Assembly: GCF_018687735.1 (NCBI RefSeq)
Contig: NZ_CP061304.1
Location: 124,001 to 188,000 of the forward strand
Direction of reading: 5' to 3'
DNA from: Polynucleobacter sp. MG-5-Ahmo-C2
GTDB lineage: Bacteria; Pseudomonadota; Gammaproteobacteria; Burkholderiales; Burkholderiaceae
Length of the DNA: 64,000 nt
In this document: positions 39,377 to 49,184 of the stretch, in pieces
Layout: each line of letters opens with the position of its first letter
Numbering within the stretch: position 1 is the stretch's first letter
Program-made: the position numbers and the translations under genes
The notes under the pieces: model-generated
Seen by the model: the letters and a program-made list of their open reading frames with translations, nothing else
What the model was told of the DNA's origin: nothing
Database searches by the model: none

Positions 39377-40291
39377 ATGATGAAACAAAGAACCATTGCC
39401 ACTCCAGTGAAAACTGTTGGCATTGGGTTGCATTCTGGTCGTAAGGTGACGATTTCTATTAAGCCGGCGCCAGTAAATTCAGGGGTTCAGTTTGTGCGAG
39501 TTGATACGCCAGAGCAGTCTGTTGTTCCTGCAACTGCTTTGGCTGTATGTGATACCAGGCTTGCATCCGTTATCCAAAAGGACGGCGTGCGAGTTTCCAC
39601 GGTTGAGCATTTACTATCGGCTTGCGCAGGCTTGGGTTTAGATAACCTATTAATAGAGCTTGATGGCGAAGAAGTGCCCATCATGGATGGTAGCGCTGCC
39701 TCTTTTTTATTTTTAATTGAATCTGCTGGGATTATCGAACAAGCTGCGCCACGTCAGTTTGTTGTGATTAAGAAGGTAGTTGAAGTGCGTGAGGGCGATA
39801 AGCTCGCACGCTTAGAACCTTTCTTCGGGTTCAAGTTAGATTTTACAATCGACTTTAAACATCCTGCGGTTGATAAGACTGGACAACGTTTCATTGTGGA
39901 TTTTGCAGAGCATGCTTACCGCAGCGAAATTGGTCGCGCGCGTACCTTTGGTTTTGCGCATGAAGTAGAGGCTTTGCGTGAAATGGGCCTAGCTCGTGGC
40001 GGTAGTTTAGATAATGCAATTGTTTTGGATGAGCACCGCATCTTGAATAATGAAGAGTTGCGCTACGAAGATGAGTTTGTGCGCCACAAAATTTTGGATG
40101 CCATCGGTGATTTATATTTAGTGGGTCATCCTATTGTGGGTGCATATGTGGCTGAAAAATCTGGCCACGCTCTTAATAACGCACTTTTACGCAAACTACT
40201 GGAAGACCCAAGTGCTTATGCAATAGAATCTTTTGCAGAAACTAAAGCCCCTGGGGCTTATTCTCAAGAAAGCCAACCCCTCTTTTTCTAG
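39377..40291 (+). CDS. lpxC: UDP-3-O-acyl-N-acetylglucosamine deacetylase
   Basis: Zinc deacetylase catalysing the committed step of lipid A synthesis. [23 protein letters not shown] is the canonical N-terminus. Zinc ligands lie in [10 protein letters not shown] and [16 protein letters not shown], with [15 protein letters not shown] also conserved. 304 residues. Two adjacent ATGs exist; the first is used. Location after ftsZ is common in proteobacteria and links outer-membrane synthesis with division genes. Confidence 0.97.
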   Translation: MMKQRTIATPVKTVGIGLHSGRKVTISIKPAPVNSGVQFVRVDTPEQSVVPATALAVCDTRLASVIQKDGVRVSTVEHLLSACAGLGLDNLLIELDGEEVPIMDGSAASFLFLIESAGIIEQAAPRQFVVIKKVVEVREGDKLARLEPFFGFKLDFTIDFKHPAVDKTGQRFIVDFAEHAYRSEIGRARTFGFAHEVEALREMGLARGGSLDNAIVLDEHRILNNEELRYEDEFVRHKILDAIGDLYLVGHPIVGAYVAEKSGHALNNALLRKLLEDPSAYAIESFAETKAPGAYSQESQPLFF

Positions 40292-40314
40292 GGCGGCATA
40301 AAAAATCCAGCAGC

Positions 40315-40854
40315 TTATTTGGTTTTATTTTGCAGGAGGCGTTCAACCGCCTTACGCAGTTCAGAGTCTGGCGGAAGTTTTTCTGAGAGGTCTTGCCAAG
40401 ACTTTTGTGCCACTGCATTTAAACCTTTAGGAGCTGCATTTTTGGGATTTTGTCTTGGTTTAACTTCCCAGTCGGGGCTGGCAGGTTTAACTTTGACTTT
40501 AATCACCTTGCAATGAAGCCCAATATTTCCTAACTCATTGATTAAACTAGGTAAAGTTTGCTGTAAGCGGGTAGCAATACTGGCGCTACTGACTAGTAAA
40601 AAAAGCTCATCTTGGGCTCCCGAGCGCCATCCCGCCTCAATTTTTGGACTCAAGTGACCTAAATCCAGGCATTCCAAGGCCGTATGGAGCTTCGCCTTTA
40701 TTTTGGCCAGATCTTCTGTCTTGGCCAAAATGCCCCCAAGACCATTTGACTCCCGCAGGTATTCAAGCCAGTCATGGGCTGTTTGATTGCGAGAAGGTTT
40801 GCGGGCAAAGTTCATAAAAAATGGGGTTGCGGGTGATAAACTCAAGGACTTCAT
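40315..40854 (-). CDS. dciA: DciA family protein (DUF721)
   Basis: DciA-type proteins help load the replicative helicase DnaB in bacteria that lack DnaC/DnaI. The DUF721 core (about residues 45-110: [35 protein letters not shown], in two parts) is recognisable, with the charged C-terminal tail seen in betaproteobacterial members. Position between lpxC and secA, divergent from secA, is the usual betaproteobacterial context. I chose the ATG with the weak GAAGAAA site; an ATG 13 codons later (MNFARKP) is an alternative. The assignment rests on the family core and context. Confidence 0.72.
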   Translation of the reverse strand: MKSLSLSPATPFFMNFARKPSRNQTAHDWLEYLRESNGLGGILAKTEDLAKIKAKLHTALECLDLGHLSPKIEAGWRSGAQDELFLLVSSASIATRLQQTLPSLINELGNIGLHCKVIKVKVKPASPDWEVKPRQNPKNAAPKGLNAVAQKSWQDLSEKLPPDSELRKAVERLLQNKTK

Positions 40855-40869
40855 TTTCTTCAATATCCC

Positions 40870-43635
40870 ATGGTAATCGGTCTTCTTAAAACCCTGGTCG
40901 GCAGTCGTAACGACCGCCTCTTAAAACAGTATCGCAAAGTCGTTGCCAAGGTTGGCGCCTTTGAGGCCAGCCTGCAATCTTTGGATGATGCCGCTCTTGC
41001 TGCCAAAACGGCTGAGTTTAAATCTCGCCTTGCTGCAGAGGAGTCTCTGGAGGATATGGCTGCAGAAGCATTTGCCGTAGTCCGGGAAGCTAGCGTTCGA
41101 GTGATGAAGATGCGTCACTTTGATGCGCAGATCATGGGCGGCTTGGCTTTACATCAAGGAAAGATTGCCGAGATGGGAACTGGTGAAGGAAAAACCTTAA
41201 CAGCAACCTTGCCAGTCTATTTAAATGCCTTGACTGGTAAAGGCGTTCATGTCGTTACAGTAAATGATTATTTGGCTCAGCGCGATGCTGAGTGGATGTC
41301 AACCTTATATAACTTCTTAGGTATGCAAGTCGGCGTGAATCTATCTCAGATGGATCACAAGACAAAACAAGAGGCTTATGCTGCAGATATTACTTACGGC
41401 ACTAATAATGAGTTCGGCTTTGATTATCTGCGTGACAATATGGTCCAAGACTTGGATCAACGTGTGCAGCGCGGCTTAGCCTATGCGATTGTTGATGAGG
41501 TCGACTCAATTCTGATTGATGAGGCGCGCACACCACTGATCATTTCTGGTCAAGCTGAGGATCACACTGATCTGTATATCAAAATCAATGCACTCCCTTC
41601 TTACTTAGAGCGTCAAATCGGTGAAGAAAAAACGGACGGTACTGGCGTTGAGAAGCCTGGCGATTATTGGGTGGATGAAAAGTCGCAACAGGTTTATTTA
41701 ACGGAGCAGGGTCACGACAAAGCCGAGGAAATCCTGGTGCAGTTGGGTGCCTTAAATGATGGCGCTTCTTTGTATGCTCCACAAAATATTACTTTGATGC
41801 ATCACGTTTATGCGGCATTACGTGCGCATTGTCTCTATAACCGTGACCAGCACTACGTTGTGCAAAATAAAGAAGTCATCATTGTTGATGAATTCACGGG
41901 ACGATTAATGCAAGGTCGTCGCTGGTCTGATGGCTTGCATCAAGCAGTAGAGGCTAAAGAAGGTGTGCCGATTCAGAATGAGAATCAAACTCTAGCCACA
42001 ATTACTTTCCAAAACTACTTCCGCATGTATGGCAAATTGTCTGGCATGACAGGTACCGCTGATACTGAAGCATATGAGTTCAAGGAAATCTACAACCTTG
42101 AAACGGTGGTGATGCCTCCCAACAGAATTAGCCAGCGCAAAGATCGTCAAGATCAAATCTTTAAGTCATCTCGCGAGCGTTATGACGCCGTTGTTAAAGA
42201 TATTGAAGATTGCTACGAGCGCGGTCAGCCAGTTCTGGTAGGCACTACTTCAATTGAAAACTCTGAGTTGATTGCTGGTTTATTAGATAAGCGCAAATTA
42301 CCTCACCAAGTACTTAATGCAAAACAGCATGCACGTGAGGCTGAAATTATTGCGCAAGCCGGTCGTCCAAAAATGATCACCATTGCCACCAATATGGCTG
42401 GCCGTGGAACAGACATTGTGCTTGGCGGTAATGTAGCCAAACAATCCGCTTTGATTGAGGCGGACTTCGCGCTTTCTGATGCAGAAAAATCCAGCAAGAT
42501 TAGAGCGTTGCAAGACGAGTGGCAAGGTCTTCATGACCATGTTTTAGCTGCGGGTGGTTTACACATTATTGGTACCGAGCGTCATGAGAGTCGCCGTATT
42601 GATAACCAGTTAAGAGGCCGCTCAGGCCGTCAGGGTGATCCAGGTTCATCTCGTTTCTATCTTTCTTTGGATGATTCACTCTTGCGTATTTTTGCTGGCG
42701 ATCGTTTGCGCGCCGTCATGGAGCGCTTAAAGATGCCTGATGGCGAGCCAATTGAAGCTGGTATGGTGACTCGATCGATTGAGTCGGCTCAGCGTAAGGT
42801 TGAAGGCCGTAACTTTGATATTCGTAAACAGTTATTGGAGTATGACGACGTTGCCAACGATCAACGTAAGGAAACATATCGCTTAAGAAATGAAGTTCTT
42901 GAAAGCAAAGATATTGGCGATTTAATTGCCAATTTACGTGAAGATGTTTTGCGTTCTGTTTGTTCTCTTTATGTTCCTCTTGAGTCCATGGAAGAGCAAT
43001 GGGACTTGGCTGGACTCGAGAATGTCTTGGCAAGTGACTGGGGTTTGACTGTCGATTTGCGTGCTTGGGTTGAAGGTGCCGAGACGGTTGACGATACAGA
43101 GATTGTTGATCGAGTACTGCAAGCAGCTAAAGATGCTTACGATGCTAAGGTGGGGCTATCAGGCCGCGAGTCTTTTGCAGGATTTGAGCGTTCTGTTCTG
43201 CTTTACAGCCTTGATACCCATTGGCGTGAGCATTTGGCAGCCTTAGATCATTTACGTCAAGGTATTCATCTACGTGGCTATGCCCAAAAAGATCCCAAGC
43301 AAGAGTACCGCCGTGAAGCTTTTGAGTTGTATGGCGAGTTACTAAGCATTATTAAGAATGATGTTGTGAAAAGCATCATGACTGTGAAGATCAGAAGCGC
43401 TAGCGAGTTGGACGAAGCAGCTGAATCCATGAATGATGACTTGGCTAAATTGGCGGATGTCCAATATCAACATGCGGATCCTGATAAAGAGGTGGCTGGC
43501 TCAACAGGTGATCGCGGCGCTCCGATTGAGGTTATTCCAGCGCCGATGCGAACTGGTCCTAAGGTTGGTCGCAATGATCCTTGCACCTGTGGCAGCGGTA
43601 AAAAATATAAAAATTGCTGCGGCGCCTTAAGTTAG
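40870..43635 (+). CDS. secA: Preprotein translocase ATPase SecA
   Basis: Motor of Sec-dependent protein export. The Walker A region is [14 protein letters not shown] near residues 100-115, and [19 protein letters not shown] carries Walker B. The helicase motifs [12 protein letters not shown] and [15 protein letters not shown] are present. The C-terminal zinc motif [13 protein letters not shown], which binds SecB and phospholipid, is intact. 921 residues. Start lies 15 bases from the divergent dciA start. Confidence 0.98.
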   Translation: MVIGLLKTLVGSRNDRLLKQYRKVVAKVGAFEASLQSLDDAALAAKTAEFKSRLAAEESLEDMAAEAFAVVREASVRVMKMRHFDAQIMGGLALHQGKIAEMGTGEGKTLTATLPVYLNALTGKGVHVVTVNDYLAQRDAEWMSTLYNFLGMQVGVNLSQMDHKTKQEAYAADITYGTNNEFGFDYLRDNMVQDLDQRVQRGLAYAIVDEVDSILIDEARTPLIISGQAEDHTDLYIKINALPSYLERQIGEEKTDGTGVEKPGDYWVDEKSQQVYLTEQGHDKAEEILVQLGALNDGASLYAPQNITLMHHVYAALRAHCLYNRDQHYVVQNKEVIIVDEFTGRLMQGRRWSDGLHQAVEAKEGVPIQNENQTLATITFQNYFRMYGKLSGMTGTADTEAYEFKEIYNLETVVMPPNRISQRKDRQDQIFKSSRERYDAVVKDIEDCYERGQPVLVGTTSIENSELIAGLLDKRKLPHQVLNAKQHAREAEIIAQAGRPKMITIATNMAGRGTDIVLGGNVAKQSALIEADFALSDAEKSSKIRALQDEWQGLHDHVLAAGGLHIIGTERHESRRIDNQLRGRSGRQGDPGSSRFYLSLDDSLLRIFAGDRLRAVMERLKMPDGEPIEAGMVTRSIESAQRKVEGRNFDIRKQLLEYDDVANDQRKETYRLRNEVLESKDIGDLIANLREDVLRSVCSLYVPLESMEEQWDLAGLENVLASDWGLTVDLRAWVEGAETVDDTEIVDRVLQAAKDAYDAKVGLSGRESFAGFERSVLLYSLDTHWREHLAALDHLRQGIHLRGYAQKDPKQEYRREAFELYGELLSIIKNDVVKSIMTVKIRSASELDEAAESMNDDLAKLADVQYQHADPDKEVAGSTGDRGAPIEVIPAPMRTGPKVGRNDPCTCGSGKKYKNCCGALS

Positions 43636-43697
43636 TAGTTGTTTAAACGGGGCGCGAGTGAGCAACCCTTTAAACCCTCATCTACAATTGTCAAACT

Positions 43698-44933
43698 ATG
43701 ACAGTTAATCTACCTCTCCCTCAAAAAGCAGATCTTAAGCCGGTTAAAGGTTTTGAGATGGGCATCGCTGAAGCTGGCATCAAGAAAAAAAATCGCAAAG
43801 ATTTATTGGTCATGACATTGGCTCCTGGATCTCAGGTTGCCGGCGTATTTACTTTAAATCGCTTTTGCGCTGCACCTGTTCAGGTTTGTCGTGAACATTT
43901 GGCGCAAGAGGGTCGCAATGGAGAAATTCGGGCTTTAGTTGTTAATACTGGCAATGCCAATGCTGGTACCGGTGAACCAGGCATGAAGCATGCCTTAGAG
44001 ACATGTGCTGCATTAGCGAAAGAACTCAAGATTCATCCAGAACAAATTCTGCCGTTTTCAACTGGGGTAATTTTGGAGCCATTGCCGGTAGAAAAAATTA
44101 TTACTGCTTTACCTAAGGCGGTCTCCAATTTAGGAGGGGATAACTGGTTTGATGCTGCAGAAGCAATCATGACCACCGATACCCAGCCTAAGGCAACTTC
44201 AATCACAGTACCAACGCCAGCGGGACCAGTTGTGATTACTGGTATCTGTAAAGGCGCAGGCATGATTCATCCAAATATGGCAACCATGTTGGGTTTCATT
44301 GCCACTGATGCTGGTTTTGCTCCAGGCTTATTGGGCAATCTCACTCGTGAGATTGCTGACCTGTCTTTTAATGCAATCACGATTGATGGCGATACCTCAA
44401 CCAATGATTCTTTCATCATCATGGCGACTGGCCAGTCTGCAGTGCAGATCAAGTCGGCAGCTGAGCCCAATTACGTATTGGTGCGCGATGCTTTAATTGC
44501 GCTTGCCAGAAAGTTAGCGCAAATGATTGTGCGTGATGGTGAAGGCGCCACCAAGTTTATGACCATTGAAGTTGTTGGCGGTAAGACTCAGGAGGAGTGC
44601 CGTTTAGTTGCCAAGGCCGTCGCTCACTCACCTTTAGTGAAAACCGCTTTCTTTGCTAGCGATCCAAACTTGGGCCGTATTTTGGCGGCGATTGGTTATG
44701 CAGGCATTGCGGATTTAGACGTAGGTCGTGTGCAGATGTGGCTTGGAGATGTTTGGGTTGCTAAGGATGGGGGTCGAAATCCCAGCTATCAAGAGGCCGA
44801 TGGTCAGAGAGTGATGCAGGCTTCAGAAATTACCGTCAAGATTGATTTGGGCCGTGGTAATGCAGTTCAAACTATGTGGACTTGCGATCTATCCCATGAT
44901 TACGTTTCAATTAATGCGGACTATCGCTCATAA
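43698..44933 (+). CDS. argJ: Glutamate N-acetyltransferase / amino-acid acetyltransferase (ArgJ)
   Basis: Recycles the acetyl group from N-acetylornithine to glutamate in the cyclic arginine pathway. The self-cleavage site lies in [15 protein letters not shown], with the nucleophilic Thr at residue 196 that becomes the N-terminus of the beta chain. [13 protein letters not shown] and [10 protein letters not shown] are also typical. Whether it is bifunctional (also using acetyl-CoA) cannot be decided by eye. There is no ribosome binding site; TACAAT ends nine bases before the ATG. Confidence 0.96.
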   Translation: MTVNLPLPQKADLKPVKGFEMGIAEAGIKKKNRKDLLVMTLAPGSQVAGVFTLNRFCAAPVQVCREHLAQEGRNGEIRALVVNTGNANAGTGEPGMKHALETCAALAKELKIHPEQILPFSTGVILEPLPVEKIITALPKAVSNLGGDNWFDAAEAIMTTDTQPKATSITVPTPAGPVVITGICKGAGMIHPNMATMLGFIATDAGFAPGLLGNLTREIADLSFNAITIDGDTSTNDSFIIMATGQSAVQIKSAAEPNYVLVRDALIALARKLAQMIVRDGEGATKFMTIEVVGGKTQEECRLVAKAVAHSPLVKTAFFASDPNLGRILAAIGYAGIADLDVGRVQMWLGDVWVAKDGGRNPSYQEADGQRVMQASEITVKIDLGRGNAVQTMWTCDLSHDYVSINADYRS

Positions 44934-44947
44934 AGGTTTTTGGATAG

Positions 44948-45805
44948 ATGAATGAAAAATTAGACCGACTCTTAAGTCATCTTGAAACCTTTTTACCGAA
45001 GCCTTTAAGTGATGAGCAGTGGAAATCGTCGACTGCATTTAGATGGCGCCGCCGCGATAGTATTTTTGGCAGCATTGGCTTCTTGCAGCCTGTGAAGCAT
45101 GTCTCAGACATTACCTTCCAAGATCTAAAGAATATTGACCGTCAACGCGATGCCATCCGGGACAACACCCAAAATTTCATCCAAAAAAAACCAGCAAATA
45201 ATATTTTGCTGACTGGTGCTAGGGGAACTGGTAAATCATCATTGATCAAGGCTAGCCTTCACGAGTTTGCCAGTAAAGGCCTGCGTTTGGTGGAGGTTGA
45301 AAAAGAGCATTTGGCTGACTTGGCAGATATCACTGACCTTTTGGCCGAGCGTCCTGAGCGTTTCATCATCTTTTGCGATGATCTTTCTTTTGAGGATGGG
45401 GAATCTGGCTATAAAGCCATGAAATCCGCCCTAGACGGTTCAGTTTCTGCTCAGGTAGACAATATTTTGATTTATGCCACCTCAAATCGACGTCATTTAT
45501 TACCTGAGTACATGAAAGATAACGAAGGTTATGTTCATGGTGATGATGGGGAAATTCATCCGGGCGAAGTGGTGGAGGAAAAAATTTCCTTATCTGAGCG
45601 CTTTGGGTTGTGGCTTTCGTTTTATCCACCCAAGCAAGATGAGTACCTGGCTATCGTTGCACATTGGTTAAACCATTTTGGTTTAAGTACGGTACAAATT
45701 GAAGCTGCTCGTGCAGAGGCATTAGTTTGGGCGCTAGAGCGCGGTTCACGTTCCGGCCGGGTTGCTTGGCAATTTGCAAAGCATTGGGCGGGCACTCATG
45801 CCTAA
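44948..45805 (+). CDS. DUF815-family AAA+ ATPase
   Basis: A 285-residue P-loop ATPase. Walker A is NILLTGARGTGKSSLIKA near residues 83-100, Walker B is RFIIFCDDLSFED near 136-148, and a sensor-like YATSNRRHLLPEYM follows. These match the DUF815 family, whose members are widespread in bacteria; function is unknown to me. It follows argJ by 14 bases and precedes mutT by 14, so the three are probably one transcript. The N-terminal 80 residues have no recognised fold. Confidence 0.85.
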   Translation: MNEKLDRLLSHLETFLPKPLSDEQWKSSTAFRWRRRDSIFGSIGFLQPVKHVSDITFQDLKNIDRQRDAIRDNTQNFIQKKPANNILLTGARGTGKSSLIKASLHEFASKGLRLVEVEKEHLADLADITDLLAERPERFIIFCDDLSFEDGESGYKAMKSALDGSVSAQVDNILIYATSNRRHLLPEYMKDNEGYVHGDDGEIHPGEVVEEKISLSERFGLWLSFYPPKQDEYLAIVAHWLNHFGLSTVQIEAARAEALVWALERGSRSGRVAWQFAKHWAGTHA

Positions 45806-45819
45806 TCTGATTTATTTCT

Positions 45820-46236
45820 ATGAATGAAATAAATCGCCCTGTCACTGTTGTTGCTGCGGGAATATTGATTGATTCTGAGAATCGCTATCTTTTAGGTCAA
45901 AGACCCGCAGGAAAACCATATGCGGGCTACTGGGAAGTGCCGGGTGGAAAAGTCGAAAAAGGTGAAACTGTTTTTCAGGCTCTGAGACGTGAGCTACAGG
46001 AAGAGCTGGGTATTGATATTGAGGCTAGCGAAGAATTAACTATTTTAGAGCACGACTATCCGCATGCTTATGTTCGCTTATATGTCAGCATCATCCGCAA
46101 TTGGACAGGCACTCCAATGGGGTGCGAGGGACAAGCCTTATCTTGGGAGTCCATTGGTGCTGAAGCACCGAGTGTTGAGCCTCTGCTGCCGGCTGCTTGG
46201 CCAATGCTGGAGTGCCTTAGAAGGTCTTTGGCTTAG
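45820..46236 (+). CDS. mutT: MutT-type Nudix hydrolase (8-oxo-dGTP diphosphatase)
   Basis: Hydrolyses 8-oxo-dGTP to keep oxidised guanine out of DNA. The Nudix box GGKVEKGETVFQALRRELQEELGI occupies about residues 42-65, written here in family order G-x5-E-x7-REL-x-EELG. The preceding LLGQRPAGKPYAGYWEVPGG block is typical of MutT. 138 residues. Stop codon region overlaps the end of the convergent zapD by four bases. Confidence 0.9.
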   Translation: MNEINRPVTVVAAGILIDSENRYLLGQRPAGKPYAGYWEVPGGKVEKGETVFQALRRELQEELGIDIEASEELTILEHDYPHAYVRLYVSIIRNWTGTPMGCEGQALSWESIGAEAPSVEPLLPAAWPMLECLRRSLA

Positions 46237-46985
46237 AGCTGACAGAGTGTCAGTTTAAATGGCACATCCGCATTAACAGTTTGCGCTTTTTTATCCCGAT
46301 CAGCCTTTAAGAAGCGTACTGAAAGCAGATATTTATTGGCGCTGATTTCTGAGAAGAAGGTGTCATCTTCTAATGTAATTCGCATTAATTGGTATACCTT
46401 GCCGGAGGGCGCTTGCTGAAATGAACCATTGTGAGCAAGCACATCTTTTGCTTCGCCAGATTGACGCAATAGACGCAAAAATAATTGGCATGCCTCTTGC
46501 CATGGCAAAAGCGGGTTTACGTAATTTTCTAAAAGTTTGCGCCGCTCAATTGAGGGACTATTTTTCCAAGCGTGATAACTAGGTAAATCAATTGGACTAG
46601 TTCCACCAGGAATATTGAGGCGTGTGCGAATCGCATTTAACCATTCACTCTCGGCAATAGCTGAGTTAGGCCTACCGGTGGAGTGATTAATTCCGCTGGC
46701 AACAGAGTCAATTTCAGTAAGAGTTTGGGATAGCGCTTCTTGATCTACTTTTTGTGATGATTTGAGACCATTGAGAGCATATTTTTGGCGCTCGAATTCT
46801 TTGAGCAATAGTGATTTGATGTCACCCCTGGCGCCAATGTCTCCTAGATCAAACAAAATAGAGATTGCATTATGGTGAAGCTCTGGATCGTCTGAGCGAA
46901 GAAAGTGATTGAAGCGGGCGAACAAATACTCCAGTCGAAGCATGCTTCGAACTAATTCGTTAAATGGGTATTCGTAGACAATCAC
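46233..46985 (-). CDS. zapD: Cell division protein ZapD (YacF/DUF1342)
   Basis: Cross-links FtsZ filaments through the FtsZ C-terminal peptide. The N-terminus MIVYEYPFNELVRSMLRLEYLFARF and the alpha-helical first half (HNAISILFDLGDIGARGDIKSLLLKEFERQ, in two parts) are family-typical, and the C-terminal half is beta-rich. 250 residues. The FtsZ encoded in this window has the expected C-terminal partner peptide. Coupled position after coaE (11 bases) is the standard order. Confidence 0.92.
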   Translation of the reverse strand: MIVYEYPFNELVRSMLRLEYLFARFNHFLRSDDPELHHNAISILFDLGDIGARGDIKSLLLKEFERQKYALNGLKSSQKVDQEALSQTLTEIDSVASGINHSTGRPNSAIAESEWLNAIRTRLNIPGGTSPIDLPSYHAWKNSPSIERRKLLENYVNPLLPWQEACQLFLRLLRQSGEAKDVLAHNGSFQQAPSGKVYQLMRITLEDDTFFSEISANKYLLSVRFLKADRDKKAQTVNADVPFKLTLCQL

Positions 46986-46996
46986 AAGCCCATATT

Positions 46997-47683
46997 CTAT
47001 GACGAACTGAGCTGATCTTTCTGAATCTGCAAGATTTCTTGGTGCAAGCTTGCTACTTCTGATTCTAAGTCCCTAAGAGTTCCCTGGTTTTCAATCACCA
47101 TATCGGCATGCTTGAGACGTTCGTGGCGACTGGCTTGGGCCGCGAGAATTCCTTGTAGCTCCTCTCTGGCTAAATTGCTGCGCTGCATCACTCTTTTAAT
47201 CTGAATCTCTTCCGGGGTGTCCACCACTACCAAGCGATCTATCAAACTTAACCAGGAGCCGGACTCAATGAGTAGAGGTGCGACAAAGACTAGGTAGGGC
47301 GCACCATCTTTGCTGAGCTGCAAGGCCTGTCTGATGGTCTCTTGGCGAATGAGCGGGTGAGTAATCGCCTCCAGGGATTTTCTGGCCTCAGGCTTTGCAA
47401 AAACGAGAGCACGCATCTTGTCTCTGTTGAGCGCCCCATTGACTGTAATAAAGCCTGGGCCAAATTGTTCCTCGATTAGTGCAATGGCTGGTCCATTGGA
47501 TGCGGTAACTTGATGGGCAATGAGGTCGCTGTCCACAATGCCTGCGCCTAGTTTGGCCAGTAAGTCGCTTACAGTAGTTTTCCCGGATCCAATGCCACCG
47601 GTTAGGCCAATAAGGGGTATATGCCCCTTTAGTGCGCTTAAGTCAGATTGCTCAGCAGTAGGTTTTGGAGGAACTGTGGCCAT
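46997..47683 (-). CDS. coaE: Dephospho-CoA kinase
   Basis: Last step of coenzyme A synthesis, phosphorylating the 3'-OH of dephospho-CoA. The P-loop is IGLTGGIGSGKTTVSDLL near residues 25-42, and VDSDLIAHQV, PLLIESG and VVVDTPEEIQIKRVMQR are typical. A polar N-terminal extension of about 20 residues arises because the only ATG lies 46 bases inside the end of pilD. 228 residues in total. Confidence 0.95.
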   Translation of the reverse strand: MATVPPKPTAEQSDLSALKGHIPLIGLTGGIGSGKTTVSDLLAKLGAGIVDSDLIAHQVTASNGPAIALIEEQFGPGFITVNGALNRDKMRALVFAKPEARKSLEAITHPLIRQETIRQALQLSKDGAPYLVFVAPLLIESGSWLSLIDRLVVVDTPEEIQIKRVMQRSNLAREELQGILAAQASRHERLKHADMVIENQGTLRDLESEVASLHQEILQIQKDQLSSS

Positions 47684-48138
47684 AACAACTCAATGATGCC
47701 AGCAAAGATCAGAAATGGGCCAAAAGGAAAGGGCGTCTCATGATTCTTCTGATTAAATCGTAGCCATACTATGCCGCCAATGATTCCGGTTATAGAAGCT
47801 ATGAGCAGGGTACTTGGCAGGCTTGCCCATCCCAGCCAAGCACTGAGCGCAGCGAGAAGCTTGGCATCACCCATGCCAATCCCATCTTGTTTCTTGATAT
47901 ATCGATATAGGCGATTCAATAGCCATAACAGTAGGTAGCCAAGTAGGCTGCCAAAGATCGATTCTTGAAGACTTACAAACTGCAGGGCCGGGAAGCTATT
48001 GAAGCAAAGACCAGTGAAGATCAGCGGAAGAGTGATGAAGTCGGGTAGCCGGAAAGTTCGTAGATCGATATAGGCCAAGTAAGCCAATATCAGGATCAGC
48101 AAAACCCGAATAAGGTCGACAACTTCTGGAGAGCCCAT
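47638..48138 (-). CDS. pilD: Prepilin peptidase, short form without methyltransferase domain
   Basis: Membrane aspartyl peptidase that cleaves type IV prepilin leaders. The two catalytic aspartates are present: D25 in YIDLRTFRLPD and D91 in GIGMGDAKLLAALSAWLGW, spaced as in full-length PilD. The protein has only 166 residues. The usual N-terminal N-methyltransferase half with its cysteine motif is absent, giving a CpaA/TadV-sized enzyme. It nonetheless sits in the standard pilB-pilC-pilD-coaE order. Its first base overlaps the pilC stop region. Confidence 0.88.
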   Translation of the reverse strand: MGSPEVVDLIRVLLILILAYLAYIDLRTFRLPDFITLPLIFTGLCFNSFPALQFVSLQESIFGSLLGYLLLWLLNRLYRYIKKQDGIGMGDAKLLAALSAWLGWASLPSTLLIASITGIIGGIVWLRFNQKNHETPFPFGPFLIFAGIIELLWPQFLQNLLLSNLT

Positions 48139-49184
48139 TAGACAATCTGTCCTAGATTAAAGATTGGGAGATATAGGATTATGACAAAACTGCCGATTAC
48201 AACCCCAACAAAGATAATGAGCAAGGGCTCTAAGCTTTGACTCAAAGTATTCAGGCGGTTGCTCAGTTGGGAGCCTAAGGTATGGGCTCGTTTGCTCAGC
48301 ATTATTGGAAGAGAGCCGCTTTCTGAGGCGATTCGGAGTAATTGCAAAGTTTCAATATCAAATAAGACATGTTTAGGGTCAGCACGAATTAGTGCATCAC
48401 CTAGTGGCCAGCCTCTAGTGAGGTGTTTAAAGATTTCTGCGCTTAAATCGTGGCTAAGCCAATGGTTAGAGGATTGCGCCGTCACCCGGAGCGCGTCAGG
48501 AAGTGCCAAGCCTGAGTCTAATAAATGCCCGAAAGTCCTGCACCAGTGGGTCAGCGTTGCCAGGCGAAATAATTTACCCAAAACGGGAATCTGAAAACTC
48601 AGTTCATCACATGTTTTCTGTAGGCGAGGTATTTTTAGCCAAGCGAATAAAAATAATCCAACGCTAACAATGAAGAGGCCAGTCATTTCCAGGTAGAAGT
48701 GTTCAATGACAGTCGATATTTGTATGAGCACTTTTGTGGGCGCTGGTAATTCAGCCTGAAAGTGGGCGAAGACGTCCTTAAATACCGGCACAACCCAAAT
48801 CATCATGACCAGAATCAGCAGAACAGAGCTGGCAAGGGTGATGATGGGATAGCTAAGCGCTTGCTGGATTTTGCGGCGTAATTCAATTTGCGCTTCCAGT
48901 TGTCGACAAATCGTTTCTAGTGCCAATTCAATATTACCGGTGCGCTCACTGACCCGAATAAGATTAATAAATTCCGCAGAAAATTGGTTTCTCTGCGCCA
49001 CCAATGCTTGAGAAAAGCCCTCTCCCCGCCTGAGCTGGGCGCATAAATTAGCCAAGCAGATCTGCCAGTGCTTGGGGGCAGACGCTAGAATAAGTTCCAT
49101 CGCATTTAAGAGTGCAAGACCAGCGCTTAAAAGCGATAAGAGCTGCTGAGCGAATGTCAGTTGATCTGATTTGCTTAGTGCCAT
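48138..49184 (-). CDS. pilC: Type IV pilus inner-membrane platform protein PilC (GspF family)
   Basis: Polytopic platform protein that couples PilB to pilin polymerisation. Two GspF repeats are visible (LTFAQQLLSLLSAGLALLNAMELI near residue 8 and LTHWCRTFGHLLDSGLALPDAL near 215), each followed by membrane segments. The C-terminus EPLLIIFVGVVIGSFVIILYLPIF is typical. At 348 residues it lacks about 50 N-terminal residues of the usual PilC. The ATG overlaps the pilB end by ten bases. Confidence 0.9.
   Translation of the reverse strand: MALSKSDQLTFAQQLLSLLSAGLALLNAMELILASAPKHWQICLANLCAQLRRGEGFSQALVAQRNQFSAEFINLIRVSERTGNIELALETICRQLEAQIELRRKIQQALSYPIITLASSVLLILVMMIWVVPVFKDVFAHFQAELPAPTKVLIQISTVIEHFYLEMTGLFIVSVGLFLFAWLKIPRLQKTCDELSFQIPVLGKLFRLATLTHWCRTFGHLLDSGLALPDALRVTAQSSNHWLSHDLSAEIFKHLTRGWPLGDALIRADPKHVLFDIETLQLLRIASESGSLPIMLSKRAHTLGSQLSNRLNTLSQSLEPLLIIFVGVVIGSFVIILYLPIFNLGQIV

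Noticed and set aside
43641..43675. Hairpin after secA (GTTTAAA / TTTAAAC plus GGG / CCC), considered as terminator
   Set aside because: A bulge interrupts the stem and the 3' flank is C-rich, not a T run.
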